In this document: in pieces, positions 55,111 through 64,000 of the stretch
Layout of the letters: each line of letters opens with the position of its first letter
How positions within the stretch are numbered: position 1 is the first letter of the stretch
Source of the DNA: Aselliscus stoliczkanus
Lineage: Eukaryota; Chordata; Mammalia; Chiroptera; Hipposideridae
Direction: 5' to 3'
Length of the DNA: 64,000 nucleotides
Assembly (NCBI GenBank): GCA_033961575.1
Contig: CM066737.1
Span: 48,336,771-48,400,770, forward strand
The notes under the pieces: model-generated
The model's input: only the letters and a program-made list of their open reading frames with translations
Databases searched by the model: none
What the model was told of the DNA's origin: nothing
Program-made: the position numbers and the translations under genes

Positions 55111-57895
55111 GTAAAGAAGTAGGAAAAGAGGAACAAATGAAACACAAAGTCAGCAGAAGGTAGGAAGTAATAAAAATCAGAGAACTAGATTAAATAGAGA
55201 ACAAAAAGATAATAGAAAAAAATTAATGAAACGAAGAGCTGGTTCTTTGAAAATAATAATAATATTGAGAAATCCTTGGCTAGAATCACTAAGATAAAAA
55301 GAGACAGAAATATACAAAATCAGAAATGAAAGAGGTGAAGTAACTGCAGATGTCCCAGAAATACAAAAGACTATCCAAGAATACTATGAAGGTATATATG
55401 CCACCTAATTCAATAACCTAGATGAAATGGACATGTTCTTAGTAATATACAGCCTTCATAGGCTGAATCACAAAGAATTGGGAAATGTAAATAGACAGAT
55501 CAACAATAAGGGAATTCAATGAGTCATCTGAAACTTTCTCAAAAAGCAAAAGTCCATGACCAAATGATTTCACTAGTGAATTCTACCAAACATTTAAAGA
55601 AGATATAATACCTGTCTTAATTCAAACTCTTCCAAAAAATTGAAGAAGAGACAATACTCCCTAACTTTTTTTATGAGACCAACATTACCCTCGTACCAAA
55701 CCTAGTAAGGATAACACAAAAAAAGAAAATTAGAGACCAATATCTCTGATCAATACAGATGCAAAAGTCCTAAACAAGCTTCTAGCAAGTTGAATGCAAC
55801 AATGCATTAAAAAAATTACACATCACGACCAAGTGGGGTTTATCCCAGGGACACAAGGATGGTTCGACATATACAAATCAATCAGTGTGGTACACCACAT
55901 AAACAACATAAAGGAAAAATATTAATAGATGCAGAAAAAGTGTTTCACAAGATACAATACCCATTTGTGGTTAAAACACTTTATAAAAAGGGTATAGAAG
56001 GAAAACACGTTAACATAATAAAGGCCATATATGAAAAATCTTCAGCTAATATCATAATTAAGGATGAAAAACAGAAGCCCTTTGCTCTACATTCAGGAAC
56101 ATGACAGGGATGTCACCTATCACCTCTGCTTTTCAACATAGTATTGGATATCCTAGCCAGAGCAATCAGGCAAGAGAAAGGAATAAAAGGCATCCAAACA
56201 CGGAATGAAGAAATTAAATTGCCACTTGTTGCAGGTGACATGATGCTATATATAGAAAACCCTAAACACTCCACCACAACACTATTAGAAACAATTAATG
56301 AACACAGTATAGTTGTTGGCTACAAAATCAATATGCAAAAGTGCATTGAATTCCTATATACTAACAATGAAACCTCAGAGAATGAAATTTAAAAGAAAAA
56401 TCCATTTGCAGTTGCAATAAAAATAATAAAATCTCTAGGAATAAACTTAACCAAGGAAGTGAAAGGCCTATACACTGAAAACTCTAAAACTTTTACAAAA
56501 GAAATTGAACAAGACAACAAAGAAATGGAAAGACATTCTGTGTTCATGGATTGGAAAAATCAACATAGTTAAAATGGCTATATTACCCAAAGCAATATAC
56601 AAATTCAATGCAATTCCCATCAATATTCCAATGGAATTTTTTAAAGAAATAGTACAAAAAAATCATCAGATTTATGTGGAACCACAATAGACCCCAAATA
56701 AGCAAAGCAATCCTAAGAAAAAAGAACAGTGCTGGAGGTATCACACTCACTGACTTCAGCTTCTACTACAGAGCAACAATAATAAAAAACAGTAGCTATT
56801 GGGAGAAAAACAGACAGGCCAATGGAATAGAATTGAGACCCCAGAAACAAACCCACATAAATATGGACAGATAATTTTTGACAAAGAAGTCATCAACATA
56901 CAACGGAGAAGACAGTCTTTTCAATAAATGGTATTGGCAGAATGGCAAGTCACGTACAAAAGACTGAAACTAGACTGCTATTTGTCACCATGTACCAACA
57001 TCAACTCAAAATGGATCAAAGATGTAAACATATGAGCTGAAAGAATAAAGTACATAGAAGAAAACTTAGGTACTGAACTTATGGACCTTGGGTTCAAAGA
57101 ACATTTTATGGATTTGAGTTGAAAGGCAAGGAAAGTAAAAGCTAAAATAAATGCATAAAACTATATCAAACTGAAAAGCTTCTGCACAGCAAAGAAACCA
57201 TTCACAAACCAAAGAGGCAACCAACTGAATGGGAGAATATTTTTGCAAATGGAGCCTCCAATAAGAGGCTAATATCCAAAATATACAAGGCACTCATACA
57301 ACTCAACAACAACAAAAACAATCCAATTAAAAAATGGGCAGAGGACCTAAATAGACATTTCTCCAAAGAGGACATACAAATAGCCAATAGACATATGAAA
57401 AAATACTTAATATGACTCATCAACAGAGAAATGCAAATAAAAACCACGATGAGATATTACCTCACACCAATTAGAATGGCTATCATGAGCAAAGCAAATA
57501 ATAAGTGTTGGAGAGGCTGTGGAGAAAAAGGAACCCTCATACACTGTTTGTTGGTGGGAATGCAGATTTGTGCAGCAGCTATGGAAGCAGTGTGGAGATC
57601 CCTCAAAAAATTAAAAATAGAATTACCATATTACCCAGCAACCACTTTTTTGGGTATGTACCCCAAAAATCTGAAAACATTTATTCATAAAGATATGTGC
57701 TCAGATGATCATTGCAGCTTTATTTATGGTGGCCAAAATATTGAAACAACCAACGTGTTCTTTGATAGATGATTGGTAAAGAAGTTGTGGTAAATATACA
57801 CAATGGAGTACTATTCTGCCATCAGAAAAGATGAAATAGTCCCATGGATGGATCTTGAGATTATAATGCTAAGCTAAATAAGTCAGGCAGAAAAA
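55111..57895 (+). pseudogene. L1 ORF2 remnant of D, RT to C-terminus
   Basis: Continuation of D after A2. Readable: [19 protein letters not shown] near 55830, DAEKVFHKIQYPF (55925-55965), and [18 protein letters not shown] (56217-56270), where the catalytic YADD/FADD has decayed to [36 protein letters not shown] (56674) and [14 protein letters not shown] (57507-57548) follow. Many stops and indels. The N-terminal endonuclease is mostly missing. Confidence 0.8.
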
Positions 57896-58190
57896 GTAGA
57901 GACCATATGATTTCATTGATATATGGTATTTAAAACTGACAACAACAATACAACAAGAAAAACAAATGAACAAACAAAACTCATCGACACAGACAATAGT
58001 TTAGTGGTTACCAGAGGGTAAGGGGACAGAGGGGTGGTAGATGAGGCTAAGAGGGAACAAATATATGGTGATGGAAAGAGAACTGACTCTGGGTGGTGAA
58101 CACACAATGTCATATATAGATGATGTATTACAGAATTGTAAACCTCAAATCTATGTAACATTGCTAACAATTGTCACCCCAATAAACTTT
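57896..58190 (+). other. 3' UTR of L1 D
   Basis: AGACAATAGTTTAGTGGTTA, GATGATGTATTACAGAATTG and TCACCCCAATAAACTTTAAA match the 3' UTR ends of L1 E (9410-9625) and G (32280-32500). D, E and G thus share one older L1 3' UTR type, distinct from that of A, B and C. Confidence 0.8.
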
Positions 58191-58194
58191 AAAA

Positions 58195-59850
58195 AATTTA
58201 GAAAATTAAAAAGCAAAGTGCAGAATAAATATTAGACTAATAAAAACAAGTTTCTCTCACTCCTCTGATTTCTTTTTGACTAGATCTACTTCCTTCTTTT
58301 CCAGTTCATGGAGTGGAGTGTCATTGTGTGTTATCAAAAGTGATATATAATCCATTATGATGGCTTAGGGCCACTTTTCCCACTCCTGGCAATAGGAAAA
58401 CCTGCCAAAGGAAGTGAGTCTGCTGCCTTTAAACAGTTGGATTTACAGATGACATCTCGGCATCTTTGAGGTGGTGGAGTTACTTATTCCTTACTACAGC
58501 TTTACTCCAGAGAGCATGATTTCTCTTGTTAAGTGATTAGCACTAAGGACAAGAACCTTTCTGATATCAGGGTAGTAGAACAATTGGGGAACAGACTTTA
58601 GTTTAGAGAAGTGCATAGTACCTGTGCTTCCCAGATGATTCAGCTGTAGCTGTAGTTTCCTGTAGCATAAAGGCAGGTTTCACTCTCTGAAAACATACAA
58701 TGCCAGCTTTTCCTGGAAGAGTGCCCCACCATTCAGGGGTTGCATCATTATCATAGGAAAACAAAATACAGTCCTAACCCAATTAGGAAATAAATGGCAG
58801 TTGCTAGGAAAAGTTTCAAGTCAATTTATTACAACAAATATTTGTTGTTTTGGATTCACTTACCTGCAAGAAATGTGTGTTTTTTTATAGAGAAGCATAT
58901 GGTCCCTATCTGGTTACAACTATGTCACTGGAAACATTAGTAATGGAAGCTAGAGCAGGAGAGGAACAACGGAGATCATCTTACATAGTCCTTAAGTGGA
59001 ATGCGTTGCACAAAATAATCTCACAATAAATATGTGATGAATGGATGAATCCAGTTCACTTCCTCTTTTTACAGATGAAGTACTAATACCAAAAGGAAGA
59101 AGTAATTTACTCAATGACATAAGTTGGCCAATGGCAGAGCCAGACTGTAATTTCTAAATCCTTATTATTCTTTCTACTATACCCTTTTATGTATTCAGTC
59201 ATTTCCACTGTTGACTGATTAGCTGTGAAATATAATCATTTCTATACTTTGAACTTCATTCATGTGACCTCATGCATGTAAGATCCTTCAGCAGAGCAAC
59301 AACTTAAAGTAGCATTAACCACTATACTGCACATCCGTTTAACTATTTTATGAATTCCCACAGTTTTTACCATCTGTACCACAAATCTCAAATTTTAATA
59401 CAAAGAATTATGGACTATTTTGTAATATTTCATGTGTATTTCATGTGTCATTAATAAGTTGCATGATCCTCTGGGTAAGGAACATTGACTTATAATTCTT
59501 TTATATATTTCAACATGTAAGATTTATAAGTTTGAATAACAGATAAAAATAAACATTAACTTATCATCTAAACTGGGATACTTTTGAGAGTCAAAGAAAG
59601 TATTACTGATATTTATTCAATAAGTGTAAACTGTGACTACTCTGGGTTATCTGGAATATATGGTCACTCTAACATAGGTGATTTACTCAACATGTGTTGA
59701 AGTAGAATTATTCCATTGCTGATTGTACAATTGTCCAACTACGGGATACTGTTTACAACTTATCCTATTATACTGAATGAAATTATCACTGGAAAATCAT
59801 GACACATGAAATTCTATTTACTGAATACTTATATACATGTTATTCATTTT
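58195..59850. other. Older single-copy DNA with a MIR fossil
   Basis: No gene seen. CTTTTTACAGATGAAGTACT / CAATGGCAGAGCCAGACTG at about 59065-59150 is an antisense MIR core. The rest is unassigned. Confidence 0.55.
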
Positions 59851-59957
59851 AGGGCCGGCCTAGTGGCGCGGTGGTTAAGCGCTGGCTTGGGAAGCCAGCG
59901 GCCCCGATTCGTTCCCATATACGACGGTCAGTGACACTGCCCTCAAAAAAGAAAAAG
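59851..59957 (+). mobile_element. Short-form tRNA-headed SINE
   Basis: Sense short SINE, nearly consensus in the head (GTGGCGCGGTGGTTAAGCGC). Three changes near the end (CCCATATACGACGGTC). The target duplication is not obvious. Confidence 0.92.
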
Positions 59958-60057
59958 TCATTATAATATATTTCATTTGTTGACTAGTTTATAAATCTGT
60001 ATTAAGTTAGACTCAAAAATTTTGCTGGTCCACTTTTAATCATTCCAATATTGAAAA

Positions 60058-61297
60058 TGTGGCTGAGGGATTCCAATCAAGATGGCAGATTAAGAAACAG
60101 CGATGCTTACCTCTTCTCATGACCACATCAAAATTACAACTAATCTACAGAACATCCATCATTGAGAATTGCCTGATCTAGCTGAACTGAAGCCCTACAA
60201 CTAAGAACATACAGAAGAAGCCACCTTGAGACTAGTAGCATGGGCAAAGATGTGGAACGGCTGGTCACACACCTGCGTGTGGTCATTAAAAATTGGAAGT
60301 CATATCTCAGCTGCAGAGGTCTCCCCCAGAGGAAAGAGAGAGGTTGCAGACCACACCAGGCTCCCCAGCCCACGGTTCCTGTGCCAGGGAGAAAAGTCCC
60401 CATAACTTCTGGCTGTGAAAAACAGGGGAGATTATGGCTGAATGAGACAGACAGCAGCTGCAGACCCAGGCATTCCATCTGAGTCCCATCAACATAGTTA
60501 ACATGGCCCATCTGCCCTGCCCTGGTGATTTCCTGAGACCCTGCCCAACTTTCAGGCACACCCAAGCTGCTTCCAGTGGCATTTCCATATAAACAACCTG
60601 TCTTGGCTCATGCTGCAGACTTTCCTAAAATCTCTCTAAAGTTCACAAAACACAAGTAAGCAGTATCTGGCTTCAGTGTGTCCTGTACCACTGACTGAGC
60701 AGCCCTAAGCCTGGCACTCAAGACAGGCAGCCTCAGTTTGCAGATTGGCCTCTCAAGGTATCTCCAAGCCCAGGGCACAAGATAGCTATTTGTGGATTGC
60801 TTTGTGGCTCATTCCAAGTGGCCCTGGGCAGGGCACAGGCTGCGCCTAAACTAGGTGGGTAGTAGTGCCCCTCCAAGGAGGCCCTGGAGCTGGCACACCA
60901 GATTGAGAAGGTGGAGGTTCACCCAGCTGCCTCCAAGGATGAAACAAACAAATGGCAGACTGGGAAGGCACAAGAGTCCTGCTAAAGAAAATCTTACTCT
61001 GTACAGACAATCCCTGAACCAAACTCCTCTGTTGTAGTCAGAGCCAGTCCTCACAACCAAAACTCCTGAGGGTCAATCCCTCCCACTGATGTGCAAACAG
61101 CAACCAAGGCTCAACTACAAGAGGAGGGCACACATAACCCATGCAAGGGACACACCTGGAGTGTGCAGCTCAGGTGACCAGGAAGACTGTGCCACTGAGA
61201 CCCACAGTACACCTATTACATAAGGCCAGTCTACTAAGACTGGGAGATATCTCACACCTATCTAATACAAAAAAGCAAACACAGGGAGGCAGCCAAA
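60058..61297 (+). promoter_or_regulatory. 5' UTR of L1 F
   Basis: Non-coding leader of about 1.2 kb. CAAGATGGCAG at about 60078-60088 is very close to the YY1 motif found near the start of human L1. The ORFs in this stretch (for example the complement of 60140-60565) show no conserved domain and are taken as chance. Confidence 0.55.
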
Positions 61298-62665
61298 ATG
61301 GGGAGACAAAGAAATATGTCCCAAATAAAAGAACAGAACAAAGCTCTAGAGAAAGAACTAAACAAAATGGAGACAGGTAATCTACTAGACGCAGAATTCA
61401 AACACTTGTTATAAGGATACCCAGTGATCTCAGGGAGAATTTCAACAAAGAGATGGGAAATGTAAAAATGAACACAGAAGACATAAAGAAAAAACAGTGA
61501 GAAATAAATAATACAATAATGGAAATGAAGAATACATTACAGACAATCAACCATAGACTAGATGAAGCAGAGGATCAAATCAGCAATTTACATGATAAGG
61601 TAGCAGAAAACACCCAATCACAACAACAAAAAGAAAAAAGAATGAAAAAAAATTGAGGATAGTTTAAGGGGCCTCTGAGACAATATCCAGTATACAATAT
61701 TTGCATCATAGGGATACCAGAAAGAGAAAAGAGAGAGCAAGGTATTAAAAACCTTATTGAAGGAATAATGACAGAAAACTTCCTCAGTCTGGTGAAGAAA
61801 ATGGAATTCAAGCCCAGGAAGCACAGAATCCCAAACAAGATGAACCCTAAGAGACCCACACCAAGGTACATCATAATTAAAATGCTAAAGTTTAAAGACA
61901 AAGAATGAATCTTAAAAGCAGTGATAGAAAAGCAGTTAGTGGGCCGGCCAAGTGGCACATTGGTTAAGAGCTGGCTTGGGACACCAGCGGCCCCAGTTCA
62001 GATCCCATATATGAGGGCCAGTGACACTGCCCTCTACAGCTAAGATGGTGAACAACAACTCCACTTGGAGCTGGGCTGCTGTGAGTCCCTGGGGACGGCA
62101 CAGCTGCAGTCCCCGCTGCAGTGGGCTGCCACATGTAGGCTACAGTGAGTGGCCGGCAGCCAGCGTGAGCGGCTGGCAGCTGGTGTGAGCTGCCAAGAGC
62201 CACTGTGAGCGGCCGTCCAGAGGGTGGTGACCAATCTGCCTCACCCGAGAAGAGAGCAATGATGATACCAACATGGGCCAGTAAAGCAAAGTCCTCCACA
62301 ACTAGACTGAAGAACAAAAGGACAGCAGCTTGTCTGTTCCCTTTTCCCGGTTCCCCAACGCTGTTCCCCTCCCCCAATTCCCCAATAAAATCTTAAAAAA
62401 AAAGAAAAGCAGTTAGTTACCTACAAGGGAGCACCCATAGGACTGTCAGCTGATTTCTCAATAGAAACCTTGTAGGCCAGAAGGGATTGGCAGGAAATAT
62501 TCAAAGTGATGATAAGCAAGGACCGGCCATGAAGATTACTCTACCCAGCAAAGCTATCATTTAAAATCAAAGGACAGATAAAGAGCTTCCCAGACAACAA
62601 AAAGCTAAAGGAGTTAATCACTACCAAACCAATATTATAATGAATCTTAGAGGGACTTCTTTAGG
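61298..62665 (+). pseudogene. L1 ORF1 of F, split by a long SINE
   Basis: Starts MGRQRNMSQIKEQNKALEKEL and meets a TAA at about 61411. Later pieces include IMTENFLSLVKK, NKMNPKRPTPRYIIIKML, then after the SINE TYKGAPIGLSADFSIETL, RLLYPAKLSFKIKGQIKSF and LKELITTKPIL. This is the conserved order of L1 ORF1. Many stops. Confidence 0.8.
61941..62403 (+). mobile_element. Long-form tRNA-headed SINE
   Basis: Sense, complete long SINE. Perfect 14-base duplication GAAAAGCAGTTAGT at 61927-61940 and 62404-62417. Confidence 0.95.
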
Positions 62666-62772
62666 ATAAAAAAAAAATCAAAAATATATAATAATAAAAT
62701 GGCAATAACTACATATCTATCAATAATTTCTTTGAATGTAGATGGATTAAATGCTCCAATAAAAAGATAGTG

Positions 62773-62871
62773 GGTCTGGCCAAGTGGCGCAGCGGTTAAG
62801 AGATGGCTTGGGATGCCAGCGGCCCCGGTTCGGTCCCACATGTGAGGCCAGTGACACTGCCCTTAAAAAAA
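62773..62871 (+). mobile_element. Short-form tRNA-headed SINE
   Basis: Sense short SINE with duplication AAAAAGATAGTG at 62761-62772 and 62872-62883, in the ORF2 start of F. Confidence 0.94.
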
Positions 62872-63102
62872 AAAAAGATAGTGTTACTGAATAGATAAGA
62901 AAACAACACCCTTACATATGTTGCCCACAAGAGAGAGACTAACTTCAGGTTGAAAGACACACACAGCCTGAAAGTAAATGGACGGGGGAAACATATTTCA
63001 TTTAAATGGAAGCAAACAGACAAACAGAAAAGATCGGATAGCCGTACTTAAACCAGGCAAAATAGACTTTAAAACAAAATGCTATAAGAACAGACAAAGA
63101 AG

Positions 63103-63214
63103 GGGCCGGCTGAGTGGCGCGGTGGTTAAGTGCTGGCTTGGGAAGCCAGCGGCCCTGATTTGGGTCCCACATATGAGGGCCAGTGACACTGCCCTCAAAA
63201 AAAAAAAGAAGAAG
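63103..63214 (+). mobile_element. Short-form tRNA-headed SINE
   Basis: Sense short SINE with duplication AGACAAAGAAG at 63092-63102 and 63215-63225. It landed right beside the family F deletion junction. Confidence 0.94.
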
Positions 63215-63225
63215 AGACAAAGAAG

Positions 63226-63640
63226 GACTCAGTAATCTTACTTCTGGGTATTTATGCAAAGAAATTCAAAATGCTACTTCAGTGGGATGTGTGCGCCCAT
63301 ATGTTCATTGTAGCATTGTTTACAATGGCCAAGATATGGAGGCAGCCCAGGTGTCTGTCAATGGACGAATGGATAAAGAAAAGGTGATACATATATGCTA
63401 TGGAATATTGCTCAGCCATGGAAGGGAATGGGTTCCTGCTATCTGTGGTGGCATGGATGGACATGGAGTATATTGTACTGAGTGGAGAATGTCAGACAGA
63501 GAAATATAGATGCAACTCATATATGTGGAATCTAAAGAACAAATTAAACAAACAAGCAAAAGAGAAACAAGCTCCTAGATACAGAGAACATTTTGATGAT
63601 TTCCAAGCGGAAGGGAAGTTGATGGTGAGTGAAAAAGAGA
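63226..63640 (+). pseudogene. ORF2 C-terminal tail of L1 F
   Basis: Encodes a recognisable L1 ORF2 end: SVNGRMDKEKVIHICYG.., then AMEGNGFLLSVVAWMDMEYIVLSGECQTEKYRCNSYMWNLKNKLNKQ in overlapping frames. It is joined to the endonuclease segment without the reverse transcriptase. The antisense copy at 2668-2922 has the matching tail MWNLKNKINKQNRNKLIDTENIL. Confidence 0.75.
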
Positions 63641-63648
63641 AAGGGATT

Positions 63649-63747
63649 GGGCCGGCTGAGTGGCACAGTGGTTAGGCAATGGCTTGGGAAGCCAGCGGCC
63701 CCGGTTCGGGTCCCACATATGCGGGCCAGTGACACTGCCCTCAAAAA
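63649..63747 (+). mobile_element. Short-form tRNA-headed SINE
   Basis: Sense short SINE with a perfect 17-base duplication, AAAAAGAGAAAGGGATT, at 63632-63648 and 63748-63764. Confidence 0.95.
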
Positions 63748-64000
63748 AAAAAGAGAAAGGGATTAAAAAGTACAAATTTGTTGTTACACAGTAGTCATGA
63801 GGACATAGGGTATGGCATAAGGAATATATGCAGTAGTATTGTAATAACTAGTTATGGTGTCAGATGAGTACTAGATTTATTGGAATGATAGATAAGAGGG
63901 GTTTTCGGGCAGGGTGAAAAGGTGAAGGGCCTAAGAAGTACAAATAGGTAGTTACAAAACAGTTATGGGGATGTAAAGTAAAGCATAGGGAATATATTGA

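Larger units (their letters stand above)
32511..58190 (+). mobile_element. Old L1 'D', exploded by later insertions
   Basis: The pieces of one sense L1, in correct order, are: 5' UTR and ORF1 (32511-34415, 34535-34742), spacer (35109-35166, about 42500-42902), ORF2 endonuclease end (43161-43324, 43424-43631), then ORF2 fingers to C-terminus and 3' UTR (55111-58190). The first 200 or so codons of ORF2 are missing between 42902 and 43161. Insertions between the pieces are SINEs, L1 B, and A2 carrying L1 C. The continuity of order and orientation over 25 kb is what supports one element. Confidence 0.75.
60058..64000 (+). mobile_element. Deletion-derivative L1 'F' (family F), runs off the window
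   Basis: 5' UTR (from about 60060, GATTCCAATCAAGATGGCAG), ORF1 (61298 to about 62660), ORF2 endonuclease start (about 62699-63225), then a direct jump at about 63225 to the ORF2 C-terminal tail and a 3' UTR that continues past 64000. The jump joins GACAAAGAAGGAC to CAGTAATCTTACTTCTGGG, the same junction seen on the minus strand near 3062. The reverse transcriptase is absent. Four SINEs inserted later. Stops throughout; an old element. Confidence 0.8.

Noticed and set aside
60140..60588. Overlapping 80-141 codon ORFs in both strands
   Set aside because: They lie in the 5' UTR of L1 F, in several frames at once, which is typical of stop-poor G/C-richer leader sequence.
1547..63775. A recurring peptide (EGSVTGPHMWDPNRGRW..PKPALNHRATRPA) in many ORFs, as a protein family
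   Set aside because: It is the antisense translation of the short SINE head. Each occurrence coincides with a SINE with its own target duplication.
1..64000. About 180 short ORFs as possible host genes
   Set aside because: Every ORF I checked is explained by L1, SINE, mariner or low-complexity sequence, or lacks any domain, splice context or conservation signal. No exon-intron structure is visible.
1..64000. CRISPR arrays, operons or prokaryotic features
   Set aside because: No regularly spaced identical repeats with unique spacers; the sequence is plainly vertebrate.

Overview
This is about 64 kb of A/T-rich mammalian intergenic DNA with no host protein-coding gene that I can support. Almost every open reading frame is a shadow of a transposable element. 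The repeats suggest a bat, probably a yinpterochiropteran (rhinolophoid) lineage. The evidence is tRNA-headed SINEs whose long forms end in a CCCCAATAAAATCTT tail like the rhinolophoid Rhin-1 family, very high LINE-1 density, a mariner DNA transposon, and a background of ancient MIR, L2 and MaLR repeats. I hold the bat assignment at moderate confidence; placental mammal is near certain.

Layout. Positions 1-2.3 kb hold old single-copy DNA with SINEs. Positions 2.3-4.4 kb hold antisense L1 pieces, including a deletion-derivative L1. Positions 4.5-9.6 kb are a sense L1 ('E') interrupted by a complete, ORF2-deleted L1 ('A1', 5213-7863). Positions 9.7-28.9 kb are older DNA with scattered SINEs, a MITE-like element (11.0-12.05 kb), an MLT1-type MaLR LTR (21.4-22.0 kb), L2 and MIR fossils and short L1 tails. 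Positions 28.96-30.40 kb are a mariner with recognisable TIRs and TA target duplications. Positions 31.4-32.5 kb are a twin-primed (5'-inverted) L1 ('G'). Positions 32.5-58.2 kb are one old L1 ('D') blown apart by later insertions: a near full-length L1 ('B', 35.6-42.5 kb), an antisense ORF2-deleted L1 ('A2', 43.6-55.1 kb), and inside A2 a full-length 8.1-kb L1 ('C', 44653-52739). Positions 58.2-60.05 kb are older single-copy DNA. Positions 60.06-64.0 kb are another deletion-derivative L1 ('F') that runs off the window.

The most interesting content is two LINE-1-derived non-autonomous families. In family A (A1 and A2), two independent insertions, each with its own target duplication, share the same ORF2 deletion junction and the same scrambled, partly duplicated 3' end. 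Both also lack a 466-base segment of the 5' UTR that in L1 B is bounded by a splice-donor-like GCGAGT and a polypyrimidine-CTAG acceptor. This suggests the founder was a spliced L1 RNA that then spread in trans. In family F (2296-3526 antisense, and 60058-64000 sense), two copies share a second, different EN-to-C-terminus deletion junction. L1 C adds a CpG-rich 5' UTR built of tandem units of about 190 bases and a textbook 3' transduction of about 250 bases.

No element looks active. The L1 ORFs carry nonsense codons and frameshifts, and the mariner transposase has lost its start, its frame and one catalytic aspartate. All coordinates were read by eye and boundaries may be off by a few bases.
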